Shown here piece after piece: positions 19,031 through 27,950 of a stretch of 44,190 nt of DNA. Source of the DNA: Tritrichomonas foetus. Lineage: Eukaryota > Parabasalia > Tritrichomonadida > Tritrichomonadidae. The stretch is taken from contig MLAK01000705.1 of NCBI GenBank assembly GCA_001839685.1, positions 133,161 through 177,350 of the forward strand, given 5' to 3'. A model generated the notes under the pieces. It was not told where the DNA came from and searched no databases. It saw nothing but the letters and a program-made list of their open reading frames with translations. Every line of letters begins with the position of its first letter. Within the stretch, counting starts at the first letter, position 1. Both the position numbers and the translations under genes were made by a program.

Positions 19031-19289
19031 GGGCTCAAATGTGTAAAAGACGTTAAGAAGATTTTGAAGATATGAACTTTTTGTAATTATATTTGGTCAT
19101 CGTATTTAAAAGAAATTGGATTCCACAAGAAAATTCAAGCAACCTCTGGAGAAACTCTTGAACTCATAGTTGAGAAGAGTTGCTGTGTAAAAGGTTAATC
19201 TAATTTTTAAGGAGAAAAAATTCAAAAAAAAAAAATTGATTAGATTATAAGTTTAAATTACAAAATCACGATAGCGTCAAATAATATTA

Positions 19290-19301
19290 TTCGTTAACGA
19301 A
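19290..19301. promoter_or_regulatory. 12-bp palindrome TTCGTTAACGAA, possible Myb-type site
   Basis: The perfect palindrome carries TAACGA on both strands. TAACGA is the core of the Myb recognition element described for Trichomonas vaginalis. It lies 12 bases past the stop of the histone-fold gene and about 260 bases upstream of the Q-rich gene, which is on the same strand. Its function is not shown. Confidence 0.35.
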
Positions 19302-19313
19302 ATGGAAAAAAGT

Positions 19314-19598
19314 TCATTTGTTTTGCTGTGAATTCAATTTTCGTAAAATTGAATCAAAACCGAGTTCTTCGATCGCTCGCTTGATATCTTGTGGCTGAAG
19401 AGTCACTTCTTTGTTTTCATCATGTCCCTGCTTTTTCTGAGCAGCGCAGTCAACAACATAATGGATAAAAAGTGTGGTTGATGCTCGAACGGCGTTTCTT
19501 AATTCTTTTTTCGACTTTCCAAAATCTCTGGCTATGTTTGCAAAAGTTTTATCGGCAAGGAGAAGTTCATTATCGACTGGGCTTAAAAATGTTGTCAT
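19314..19598 (-). CDS. Histone-fold protein, POLE3/Dpb4 (CHRAC17)-like
   Basis: The 94-residue protein is a single histone fold of the NF-YB/NC2-beta/POLE3 type. The best match by eye is to POLE3/Dpb4, a small subunit of DNA polymerase epsilon and of CHRAC-type remodellers. The pattern is an N-terminal short helix (ADKTFANIARDF), a central helix with A-x-x-x-F-I-H-Y-V-V-D-C-A, a K-x-V-T-L-Q-P-Q-D-I-x-x-A-I-E-E-L-G-F loop and helix, and a charged end. Family length is about 120-200; this one lacks the acidic tail. NC2-beta or NF-YB are the alternatives, but the NF-YB DNA-contact signature is absent. AACTTTTTG lies 43 bases upstream of the ATG. Confidence 0.75.
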   Translation of the reverse strand: MTTFLSPVDNELLLADKTFANIARDFGKSKKELRNAVRASTTLFIHYVVDCAAQKKQGHDENKEVTLQPQDIKRAIEELGFDSILRKLNSQQNK

Positions 19599-19886
19599 TT
19601 GGTTATCCGAATTAATAAACGTGCTAGAATCACTTTGACCAACTTTTTGTGTTCATATTTTAAAGTCATAAATGGTTGTATTTAATGGCCATATACGCAT
19701 TGAAAAGTGCCAATATTTTTGTTAATAATATCGAATATTCTGATGTTTATAGCATCGGATAAGCAATTTTTTTTCAATGACAATTTGGATGAATCAATTC
19801 AAAAAAAATCTATAGGTATATGGAAAAAGTTTAATTTACCAACATTTCACCATTTTCCATAATCTCAAGTTATCAAAATCGATAAA

Positions 19887-21110
19887 ATGCTTATATTTAT
19901 TCTGGTTTCACTTGTAACTTCTTTAGTTGGAACAGAATCAACAAATGTGTCAACCATTTTAATTTTGCCAGCTTTTGGCTTTAAAAAAGGATCAACATTT
20001 CGATTTAAAATAACCTCTGCTTTAGAATCCAGAGTCATTATGTTTTTATTGACTATTCAAAGAGCACATGAAGTTTCAGAAAGCCAAGTTCACCAAGCTT
20101 GTTTCGACACAAGTATTCACATCTCGCCCATTAATAAAACTGATATGAATAAATCAAAAGTTTATGAATGGTATGAAGAGGTTCCACAACAAGGTATTTA
20201 TTATCCAGTTTTTTTAAATTGTCTTTCAAATCACACCCATTTGAAGGTTGACTACAAATACACAAATATAAACTATTTAATTGATTATCGAAATGAAAAT
20301 ATTACACAAACACTTCTTATCTTTGGTTCATTGAATATCTTTCTTTCTTTAATATGGATCATCAATACTTTAGTGAAAAGGAATTTCATTATTCCAATTC
20401 ACTTAGCTTTTGTTATTCTTCCATCAATTCGCGCTTTAATTTGCATCATCGAAGCATCACTTTGGGAGAATAAAAAAATAACAGATGATTATCCAAAATA
20501 TAAAGAAAATGCAATTGCATTTTTTTCTGCGGCTTACTTCATTATTTACATGATTACTACAACACTTATTTTTTCTGGATTTTGTATTTTTCGAAAAAAT
20601 CTTCCAAAACATGAATTTTTCGAAATCGTTTTTTCAACGATTTTGTCAGTTGGTGGGTTTTTGTTTGGATTGAAAGCCAGTGATGCTCGAACTGCATTGA
20701 CTGCTGTTGCCATGACTGTCTTTGGATTTATGTATTATTTACAAGTCAATGCAAATTATTTAATCATTTTTTTGAAAATTTTGGATGCGGAAATATCAAA
20801 CGAACTTACTGCCAAACGAATAAATTTAGTTCAAAATTTTAGTGTTACAACGATAACTATTATTGCAGTTGCTACTATTTTACATTCAACAGCTGCTGCA
20901 GTTGAAGCAGCAGATGTTTATCAATTAGGTCTTTTTGAATCTTTTGTTTTCGTTTTAGAATTCCTTCAAATTGTTTTCTTTTCATTGAGAAAAGCTTATG
21001 AAGGGAATATTGAAGATTCTAAAAATCAAATAATTACAACAGATCCAATAATCATCAATACACCAAATCAAAAATTTATTTGTGTATTACAAAGAACTGA
21101 AGAAAACTGA
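19887..21110 (+). CDS. Seven-transmembrane receptor-like protein, GPR107/108 (GOST, Lung_7-TM_R) type
   Basis: The 407-residue membrane protein has a signal peptide (about residues 1-16, LIFILVSLVTSLVG). A luminal or extracellular domain of about 110 residues with two or three N-linked sequons follows. Then come seven hydrophobic helices from about residue 135 to 370 and a short polar tail. The layout of a signal, a beta-rich luminal domain and a 7TM block with a conserved W-I/L region at the first two helices matches the GOST family (GPR107/108, TMEM87, plant CAND). In other eukaryotes these act in Golgi-endosome traffic rather than as classical receptors. Matching at residue level is weak, so a lineage-specific 7TM protein remains possible. 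The gene is divergent from the histone-fold gene, with AAAAAGTT 56 bases upstream of the start. Confidence 0.65.
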   Translation: MLIFILVSLVTSLVGTESTNVSTILILPAFGFKKGSTFRFKITSALESRVIMFLLTIQRAHEVSESQVHQACFDTSIHISPINKTDMNKSKVYEWYEEVPQQGIYYPVFLNCLSNHTHLKVDYKYTNINYLIDYRNENITQTLLIFGSLNIFLSLIWIINTLVKRNFIIPIHLAFVILPSIRALICIIEASLWENKKITDDYPKYKENAIAFFSAAYFIIYMITTTLIFSGFCIFRKNLPKHEFFEIVFSTILSVGGFLFGLKASDARTALTAVAMTVFGFMYYLQVNANYLIIFLKILDAEISNELTAKRINLVQNFSVTTITIIAVATILHSTAAAVEAADVYQLGLFESFVFVLEFLQIVFFSLRKAYEGNIEDSKNQIITTDPIIINTPNQKFICVLQRTEEN

Positions 21111-21156
21111 ATGTTTTTATGATTTGGGAATGTTTTTATGATTTGGGAATGTTTTT
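21111..21156 (+). repeat. 19-bp tandem repeat directly after the stop codon
   Basis: The unit ATGTTTTTATGATTTGGGA occurs twice in exact tandem (21111-21129 and 21130-21148), followed by a partial third ATGTTTTT. It begins at the base after the TGA of the 7TM gene, so it forms the 3' untranslated region. Confidence 0.85.
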
Positions 21157-21558
21157 TACTTTTGGACTGTTTTCGAAACAAAATTTCCTATGCGCGTTTT
21201 TTTAAACTTTTATCTTTTAATATTTGTTGTTTAATAAATTATACATATACATCTACTTGGTTTATGTTTATTCCATTTTCAGAAATTATTTTTTGATAAG
21301 ATTTTTCAGAGTTTGAACTGTTTATTATATTGCGAAAGATGCAATGAGAATAAGCATAGTATATATGATTCATTTCCCTCTTTTGTGGTAACTTATTTTA
21401 TGCTTGTAACAAAGATTTTAAAATATTCATGACTGTCTATAAAATTAAAAAATATATTTAGAAAACAAAAAAATAGAATAACAGATAAAAGTCTATTCCC
21501 AATAAAAAGATGATCACCATATTTGAAATGCATATACAGATGAGATAATTCTATGATG
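21157..21558. other. Convergent intergenic region, nothing identified
   Basis: This is AT-rich spacer between the 3' ends of the 7TM and SF3B6 genes. Minus-strand frames here are simple AT-rich shadows. Confidence 0.35.
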
Positions 21559-21846
21559 TTACGAATTTTCGTGGAGTTTGTCAAGTCGATGGTATTGAAC
21601 AATCAAATATCGAGAACCCATTGTGTATCCATTGAGGGCATCTTTGGCTGCTTGTGCATCAAGAACATCTTCGAAAACCACGTAAGCTGTTGATGCTGTT
21701 TTCGGGATATTTCCAAGTCGAATTTGTCGAATAGGTCCATAAGCTCCGAATAACTCATATAAATCTTGTCCATCGATAGAAAAAGGAAGATTTCGAACAT
21801 ACAAAATACGATTTGCGCTGTGTGAAAGCGTGACCGGCTTTGACAT
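21559..21846 (-). CDS. SF3B6: U2 snRNP SF3b subunit p14 (SF3B6)
   Basis: The 95-residue protein is a single RRM with RNP2 ILYVRN (residues 14-19) and RNP1 TAYVVFED (53-60). The segments ANRILYVRNLPF and FGAYGPIRQIRLGNIPKT..TAYVVFED are those of SF3B6/p14, which binds SF3b1 and lies next to the branch-point adenosine in the U2 snRNP. The protein is full length for the core domain but lacks the short lysine-rich tail of the animal form. Its presence fits the functional spliceosome known in trichomonads even though introns are few. A TCATTA Inr-like box lies 11 bases upstream, and two AAAAAGT motifs lie at 88-110 bases. Confidence 0.92.
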   Translation of the reverse strand: MSKPVTLSHSANRILYVRNLPFSIDGQDLYELFGAYGPIRQIRLGNIPKTASTAYVVFEDVLDAQAAKDALNGYTMGSRYLIVQYHRLDKLHENS

Positions 21847-21853
21847 CAGCTAA

Positions 21854-21859
21854 TAATGA
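21854..21859 (-). promoter_or_regulatory. Inr-like element TCATTA of the SF3B6 gene
   Basis: Read on the minus strand, TCATTA fits TCA+1Py(T/A)(T/A). A+1 at 21857 leaves an 11-base leader before the ATG at 21846. Confidence 0.5.
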
Positions 21860-22142
21860 TTTCATTTAGTATGTCAGGAAGTCCCAGAATTTTTTGATGA
21901 GTTATATAGTCAATTAAAATGAATTTATTTACCACTTTTTGAATTGAAAAAGTTTTCTTCAATTTCCATTCAAAAAATGTTAACAAAATTTTTATAATTT
22001 GATTTAGCGGCTAAATATTTATAGAAAGATATTCTGAGAAAATAACTTTTTCTAATAAATAAATCAGTCAAATATTGAAAAGAAATTCAGTTGAGGAAAA
22101 CGAGTTTTTTTAAATCACAATTCATTAAAATTTTCGACTCGA
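21860..22142. other. Divergent promoter region of SF3B6 and the cNMP-binding gene
   Basis: No gene is seen. It contains ACTTTTTGAA at 21934, GAAAAAGTTTT at 21946 and AACTTTTTCT at 22044, plus TCACAA and TCATTA Inr-like boxes at 22115 and 22122 before the cNMP-binding gene. Confidence 0.4.
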
Positions 22143-23426
22143 ATGAGTCATACAGCTTTGTCACGCCGCCTACGACCAAAAGTCATTTTAGTATCACGCA
22201 AAAAGATGTCAGAAAATCAAAATGTTCCAACGCAAGACGATTTTATTAAAGCGCTCAATGTTACACCATCAGAGAGGACGCAGCAAGACATTGACACAAT
22301 CATGGCCATTGTTGGTAAATGGGGAGATTTTCAGAAGTTTATTCACACAGAACAAGAACGCAGAGAAGTGTGCAGACGTATCGCATACGAAAAATATGAT
22401 GTAAATGATATAGTTGTCAAACAATATGATGAGCCAGATGGATGGTATTTAATTTATACAGGAAAATGCTCGATTTATGTCACTGTAGGATCAGATTTTG
22501 GACACGAAAATATTCCGCCATCAGTTATTTCAACTCTTCGAAATGCCCTTGGTCAAGACAAGTGCTTCCTTAATGTTGCCCAAAAGTTTCCTTCCCAAGA
22601 ATTCGGAAGTACTGCCCTCACCAAAAATGATGTTCGTAATGCATCCATTTTATGTGATGAACCATCATTAATTCTTCGTGTTGATCCTCACCTTTATAGA
22701 GATACAGCTGCTTGGTTTGCCCGCACGCAGCTTGAAAAAAAAGCAACTTTATTATCACATATTCCCCAACTCCAATTTTTGAGAGAACTTCCCCCAGAAG
22801 ATGCAATTTTCACTAGGTTAGCTGAAAACATGATCGGTCAAAAACTCGAAATAAATACCGTGATTGATCCCCTCAATCCGTTAGCAGAAGGTTTTATTGT
22901 AATTGAGGAAGGCTTGATGGCCAAGCAGAGAAGTGTTGATTTTTCGACATTTAAACGGAGGGACCAGCAAGGACAAATCAAAATCTCGGTAACTATTCCA
23001 ACTGGAAAGCACACAGTTCGAGTCGTTACACTCGGCCCGAAAATGATGGTGCCTGACCCAGGCCAGAAAGAGTACGTTTCTTATCCCTTTTCGCTGGTGG
23101 TTTTGGAACCTGTACAATGCTATATTTTGAAAACATCAGATTTGTCATCAATGCTTTTGAGTACACATTTAGAAAAAATTAAATCGGCATTTAGAGCGGA
23201 ACCAACTGATAATGAAGTAATTAAAATGTATATCGACAAACAAGAAGCAATTCACTGGCAACTCTTCAAGAAAAAATGCGTGAAAGAGGCTAGAGAGATA
23301 GTAAAAATAGAAAAGGCGATTATGAATGGACAATGGGCAATAAGAAAACCAGGAATACCAAAAAGAATTAAAGACCATAAATCGTTGCCACCAATGAGAA
23401 GAGATGCATATGAATCATACAAGTAA
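22143..23426 (+). CDS. Cyclic nucleotide-binding domain protein
   Basis: The protein is 427 residues from the first ATG, or 406 from the ATG at 22206 (start MSENQNVPTQDD), which is preceded by a TCATTT Inr-like box. It has a cNMP-binding fold. YDVNDIVVKQYDEPDGWYLIYTGKCSIYV is the typical first strands, and FGSTALTKNDVRNASILC stands where the phosphate-binding cassette FGELAL...PRAA lies. The cassette is altered: Gly-Glu is replaced by Gly-Ser, and the R-x-A part is VRNAS, so cAMP binding may be weak or lost. A second C-terminal half with beta-rich segments is followed by a basic helix. It resembles CNBD2-type proteins rather than PKA regulatory subunits, because there is no dimerisation or inhibitor sequence. 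No catalytic domain is attached. Confidence 0.75.
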   Translation: MSHTALSRRLRPKVILVSRKKMSENQNVPTQDDFIKALNVTPSERTQQDIDTIMAIVGKWGDFQKFIHTEQERREVCRRIAYEKYDVNDIVVKQYDEPDGWYLIYTGKCSIYVTVGSDFGHENIPPSVISTLRNALGQDKCFLNVAQKFPSQEFGSTALTKNDVRNASILCDEPSLILRVDPHLYRDTAAWFARTQLEKKATLLSHIPQLQFLRELPPEDAIFTRLAENMIGQKLEINTVIDPLNPLAEGFIVIEEGLMAKQRSVDFSTFKRRDQQGQIKISVTIPTGKHTVRVVTLGPKMMVPDPGQKEYVSYPFSLVVLEPVQCYILKTSDLSSMLLSTHLEKIKSAFRAEPTDNEVIKMYIDKQEAIHWQLFKKKCVKEAREIVKIEKAIMNGQWAIRKPGIPKRIKDHKSLPPMRRDAYESYK

Positions 23427-23627
23427 TGTTTTTTTTTTTGTGTGTGTGAATATTTCCCTATTTCTTTCACAATTTCTTTTTTTATTCTTGTTGTTGTTGT
23501 TTTTATTAATGTGTGGCACTTTTTTAAAGTTTAAAAAATGTGGCACGCATGAATGAAATTAGGAATCAGGCATGATTTGTGAAAAATTTTAGTGCAATTG
23601 GGAAACTCTTTTATTATATGGCACGAA

Positions 23628-23708
23628 GGTAGCTTGGCCGAGTGGTCTAAGGCGATGGATTCAAGTCCCATTACCGAAAGGTGCCTGGGTTCGAACCCCA
23701 GAGCTACC
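23628..23708 (+). tRNA. tRNA-Leu(CAA)
   Basis: The 81-base class II tRNA has a seven-pair acceptor stem (GGTAGCT with AGCTACC). The D arm is GCC...GGC with the A box TGGCCGAGTGG, the anticodon loop TTCAAGT has anticodon CAA, and there is a variable arm ACC-GAAA-GGT. The T arm is CTGGG-TTCGAAC-CCCAG. The anticodon stem has an A31-C39 mismatch. A T-run directly after it (from 23711) is a pol III terminator. No intron and no encoded CCA. Confidence 0.95.
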
Positions 23709-23762
23709 ATTTTTTTTTTTCTACTTTTTTTAATTTTATGTCTAAAATTGTGGAATAAACTA

Positions 23763-26700
23763 ATGACACAATTTGATGAAACTATTTTTAATAACATAGA
23801 TAAAATTTCATCATCTATCTTAGGTTCTATATATCTTCTTAAATCTGATGATGGTTCAATTTGCAGAAAAAAAGAATATGACATCAATATTCATTTCTCC
23901 AAAGAAAAGCAAGAACAGGAATTTATTAGATCATTAAATGTAATTTCTCAAATGAAACATCCAGCAATTAATAAAATATTGCATTATACAATTCCAAATA
24001 ATAATTCTATTCCTATTACTATATTTTCTGAATTTGAACCAAATGGATCACTTGAAGATCTTGTTAATAGATGTAGCACAGGCCAAATTGTCGAGCAATG
24101 GGATTCGACACATAAAATGATGACTATTTTTGGAACAGCTGCTGCTTTGATGTATTTACATGGTAGTAGAATTATTCATAAAAACTTAAAACCTACCAAT
24201 ATATTATTTAATTCTGATTTTGAACCAAAAATTGCAGATTTTGATTTCACCAAACATCAAAAAATGAATTCTTCGAATTCATGTTTTGTTTCAGAGGGAC
24301 AAGAAGAAGTCACACCACTTTGTGTTGCTCCTGAACTTCTCGACCAACAAACCTTTAATAACAAAGTTGATGTTTATTCCTATGCTATTCTACTTTTTTT
24401 CATATTAACTGGAAAATATCCCGATTACGGAATGGATGATCAAGAAGCAATAAAAGCAGCTATAATTATAGGAAACAGACCTAATATTCCAGATAATTTA
24501 GTTCCAAAATCTTATAAACATTTAATTAGTGAATGTTGGGATAATAATAGTTCCAACAGGCCTACATTTAAAACAATTATAAGAAGACTAACTGATGTTG
24601 ATTATATTTTACCTGGAACTGATATTGATAAGTATTTAAAATATACTCAAAAAGTTATTCATAATGATTTTTTACTAAAAAATGTGAATACTAACAATCA
24701 AAATGAACAAAGTTCGCGTGTGAATGAAATTCAAGCAAAAGCTGATTCAGGAGATGTTGAAAGTCAGTATGAATATGCTGTAATGTTGAATACTGGAAAA
24801 GGTGTTCCACGACGAAATGTAAAAGAAGCAATGAAATATTTCCAAAAAGCAAGTGATAATGGAAATCTTCAAGCCATGCATGATCTTGCTCTTTTACATG
24901 AATCTATGCAGAATTGGAAAGATGCTGAATTACTTTTACGAATTGCAGCTGATAAAGGACATAAAGATTCGCAATTTCATTATGCATTAATGTTAAAAAA
25001 TGGAACTGGTGTTGGACAAGATATATTTAAAGCAGCAAAATATTTTAGATTATCAGCTAATCAAGGTGATAGTGATGCTCAAAATAGTTATGCAATGATG
25101 CTATTTAATGGTGAAGGTGTTATCCCAAATAAAAATCTAGCTGCTCAATATTTTAAAAAAGCAGCTGATCAAGGTGACAGTGATGCTCAAAATAGTTATG
25201 GAATGTTATTAATCACTGGTGATATTAATCAGAATAATTATAACATATTATCTAAAAACACAACAAATATATTGCAAAATGTAGCTTTAGGAAGAGAATA
25301 TTTGAAAAAAAGCGCTTACCAAAATAACGCCAATGGAATGTTAAATTATGCTGATATTCTTTTGAAAGAAGGGAAAAGGGATCGAGCTGCATTATACTAT
25401 TATAGAAGTTCGAAACTTGGAAATGAAGAAGCTCAAAGAAAATATGATTCTTTAAACATTTTTATTTATAGTGATGATGAAGATGAGTATGAAATTGAAG
25501 AAATTGAAAATAAGAAAAAAGAAACTCAAATTGTTGAACAACAAAAACAAAGTTTGCATTCTGCTGCCGATAAAGGTGATCCTCAAGCACAATTTGAATA
25601 TGCAATGTTTTTGAAAGACAAATCTAATAAAATTCAATCTGCAATTGTTTATTTTGAACTTGCTTCAAACCAAAACCATCCCGAAGCAACTTTCGAACTT
25701 GGAAAATTATATAGAAATGGAATTGGAGTCGAAAAGAATTTGAAAAAAGCACGCAAATATTTCTTATCAGCTTCAGAACTCGGAGTGTCAGATTCTACTG
25801 CAGCGTATGGGTGGATGAGATACAAAGGTGTTGGTTTTACAAAAACAAATCTCGAAAAGTCAAGAAAATATTTGGAAAAGTCAGCAAGCCAAAAAAGTGC
25901 TGATGGAATGGCCTTTTACGGCAGGTTTCTTTTAGATTTAATTGAAAAAAAGAAGAAGAATCTAAACAATAAAAATGAAACAAACAATGAAACAAATAAC
26001 GATATACATAACGAATATAACAAAATTAACGAGGAATTGAAAAAAGAGCAAAAAAATGCAATTAATTTAATAAAAAATTCTGCCGATTTGGAAAATAAAA
26101 ATGGACTTTATTTCCTTGCAATGATTTTGAAAGAACAAGAAAATCCTGAATATATTTCCCTTTTACGAAAAGCAGAATCAAAAGGTAGTTGGGAAGCCTT
26201 ATTTGAAGTTTCATTGAGCGACAACGATTTGTCCAAAATGAAAATTGCCGCAGATAAAAGTTTAAATGAAAAAGTTTGCTTTACTTATGCTACACGAATT
26301 AAGGATTCTGATGCAAGCGAAAGCTTTTGGTATTTTTCAAAATCTGCTGAAGATGGAAACTCTGCAGCAATGATTGAATGGGCCAAAGCTCTATGGAAGT
26401 CAAATCCACAAAAATGTGAAAGTTATCTAAAACATGCAATTAATAACAATAAATATCCACCTGCTTATGCACAGTATGGACTATTTCTAAGTGAACAAAA
26501 AGGTGAATATCATGATGCCGCACATAATTATCATATTGCAGCAGCTTTAGGTGATACTGATGGTATGTTATACTATGGACTTGCCTTTAAAGATGGGAAA
26601 GGTGTGACTAAAAATGAAAAGAAAGCTTTGAAATACTTGAAGATGAGTGCAGATCGAGGAAATGTTGAAGGAATGCTTCAATTTGCACTTTTGATTGATG

Positions 26701-27950
26701 ATTTTGATGAATCTATGGAATATTTCAAGAAAGCTGTTGACGGTGGAAATGATGAAGCTTGTTATTATCTTGCAATGATTTATAAGGATATGGGAGAATA
26801 TGAAATCGCTTTAAATTTGTTAAAGAAAGCAAGTGAAAATGGTCATGATGATTCTTTATTCCAAGTAGCCGTGTTTTATCAAAATGGGCTTGGTGTGCCA
26901 AAAGATAATAATATGGCAATGAACTACTACGCACTTTCTGCCAACACGAATCGTGCCAAACCTGCCGCACAGTTTAATTATGCATTAATGCTCAAAAATG
27001 TGAGTAAAAATTTGCCACTTGCAGCCAAATATTTTAAAGCTGCAGCAAATTTGGGTGATCCTGAAGCTATGAACAATTATGGGATCATGCTTATGAAAGG
27101 TGAAGGAATTCCGAAAAATTTGAAAGAAGCAGAGAAATATTTCCGAATGTCCAGCGATTTAAATAATTCTTTTGGGTTAAATAATTTGGGAATTTTATTG
27201 AAGAAAGATAATCCTAATGAAGCACAAAATCTTTTTAAACGTTCAATGCAACTTGGAAATCTGTCTGGAATGAATAATTATGCACTATCGATACAAGATT
27301 CTAATCCTAACGAAGCCAAAAAAGTCTTCAAAACCGCAGCAGATTTAGGTCACGTTAATGCAATGTATAATTATGCAACTATCCTCAAAAATGAACTCTC
27401 TCATCAGTATTCATATAATCAGAAAAGTGAGAATAATCATACTCAAAATAAAGAACACGATGTGAGAAATGATGATCAAAATGACAACCAAAAGAATGCT
27501 AATTCTAAAGAAGATATACAAAAAGAAATTATGATGTATATGAAAAATGCGGCAAAACAAGGAGAAATTAATGCAATGAACAGTCTTGGCTCAATTTTCA
27601 AACAACAGAGAAATTTTAAAAAAGCCTTAAAATATTATCAACGTGCATCCGACGCTGGAAGCACCAGTGCAATGAACAACTATGCTACACTTCTCAAAGA
27701 TTGCTGTGAAGGAGATTCTGAGCTTCTTAAAAAGGCAATTCAATTATTTGAAAAGGCGGCAGCAGCCGGAAACACTAACGCCATGAATAATCTCGCAGCT
27801 ATGTATCTGAAAGGTGAAGGTGTGAAAAAAGATATTGAAAAATCAAAGGAACTTTATAAGCAATCAATGAAACTGGGAAATGAAAGAGCGACAAAAAACT
27901 ATATGATTTTGAGTTCACCGCGAAAACCAAAACCCCCAAATAGCTCATGA
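23763..27950 (+). CDS. Pseudokinase fused to about 28 Sel1-like repeats
   Basis: The 1395-residue protein starts at the first ATG after the tRNA that is in frame with the kinase domain. Residues 1 to about 290 are a TKL-like protein kinase fold, but the HRD motif is HKN (139-141), so Asn141 replaces the catalytic base. DFG is DFD (159-161), and no clear glycine loop or VAIK lysine is visible. The APE motif and the C-lobe WDNNSSNRPTF are kept. It is probably a pseudokinase. From about residue 325 to the end I count roughly 28 Sel1-like repeats (A-D-x-G-x-x-x-A-x-x-x-Y-A...A-x-x-Y-F-x-x-A), with acidic or Asn-rich inserts near 630 and 1260. Sel1 repeats form helical scaffolds. Kinase-Sel1 fusions are a large trichomonad family. 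Only 54 bases separate the start from tRNA-Leu(CAA). Confidence 0.9.
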   Translation: MTQFDETIFNNIDKISSSILGSIYLLKSDDGSICRKKEYDINIHFSKEKQEQEFIRSLNVISQMKHPAINKILHYTIPNNNSIPITIFSEFEPNGSLEDLVNRCSTGQIVEQWDSTHKMMTIFGTAAALMYLHGSRIIHKNLKPTNILFNSDFEPKIADFDFTKHQKMNSSNSCFVSEGQEEVTPLCVAPELLDQQTFNNKVDVYSYAILLFFILTGKYPDYGMDDQEAIKAAIIIGNRPNIPDNLVPKSYKHLISECWDNNSSNRPTFKTIIRRLTDVDYILPGTDIDKYLKYTQKVIHNDFLLKNVNTNNQNEQSSRVNEIQAKADSGDVESQYEYAVMLNTGKGVPRRNVKEAMKYFQKASDNGNLQAMHDLALLHESMQNWKDAELLLRIAADKGHKDSQFHYALMLKNGTGVGQDIFKAAKYFRLSANQGDSDAQNSYAMMLFNGEGVIPNKNLAAQYFKKAADQGDSDAQNSYGMLLITGDINQNNYNILSKNTTNILQNVALGREYLKKSAYQNNANGMLNYADILLKEGKRDRAALYYYRSSKLGNEEAQRKYDSLNIFIYSDDEDEYEIEEIENKKKETQIVEQQKQSLHSAADKGDPQAQFEYAMFLKDKSNKIQSAIVYFELASNQNHPEATFELGKLYRNGIGVEKNLKKARKYFLSASELGVSDSTAAYGWMRYKGVGFTKTNLEKSRKYLEKSASQKSADGMAFYGRFLLDLIEKKKKNLNNKNETNNETNNDIHNEYNKINEELKKEQKNAINLIKNSADLENKNGLYFLAMILKEQENPEYISLLRKAESKGSWEALFEVSLSDNDLSKMKIAADKSLNEKVCFTYATRIKDSDASESFWYFSKSAEDGNSAAMIEWAKALWKSNPQKCESYLKHAINNNKYPPAYAQYGLFLSEQKGEYHDAAHNYHIAAALGDTDGMLYYGLAFKDGKGVTKNEKKALKYLKMSADRGNVEGMLQFALLIDDFDESMEYFKKAVDGGNDEACYYLAMIYKDMGEYEIALNLLKKASENGHDDSLFQVAVFYQNGLGVPKDNNMAMNYYALSANTNRAKPAAQFNYALMLKNVSKNLPLAAKYFKAAANLGDPEAMNNYGIMLMKGEGIPKNLKEAEKYFRMSSDLNNSFGLNNLGILLKKDNPNEAQNLFKRSMQLGNLSGMNNYALSIQDSNPNEAKKVFKTAADLGHVNAMYNYATILKNELSHQYSYNQKSENNHTQNKEHDVRNDDQNDNQKNANSKEDIQKEIMMYMKNAAKQGEINAMNSLGSIFKQQRNFKKALKYYQRASDAGSTSAMNNYATLLKDCCEGDSELLKKAIQLFEKAAAAGNTNAMNNLAAMYLKGEGVKKDIEKSKELYKQSMKLGNERATKNYMILSSPRKPKPPNSS

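Noticed and set aside
23592..23762. Upstream extension of the pseudokinase-Sel1 frame
   Set aside because: It reads through the tRNA-Leu(CAA) gene and starts at GTG; the ATG at 23763 lies after the tRNA and its terminator.
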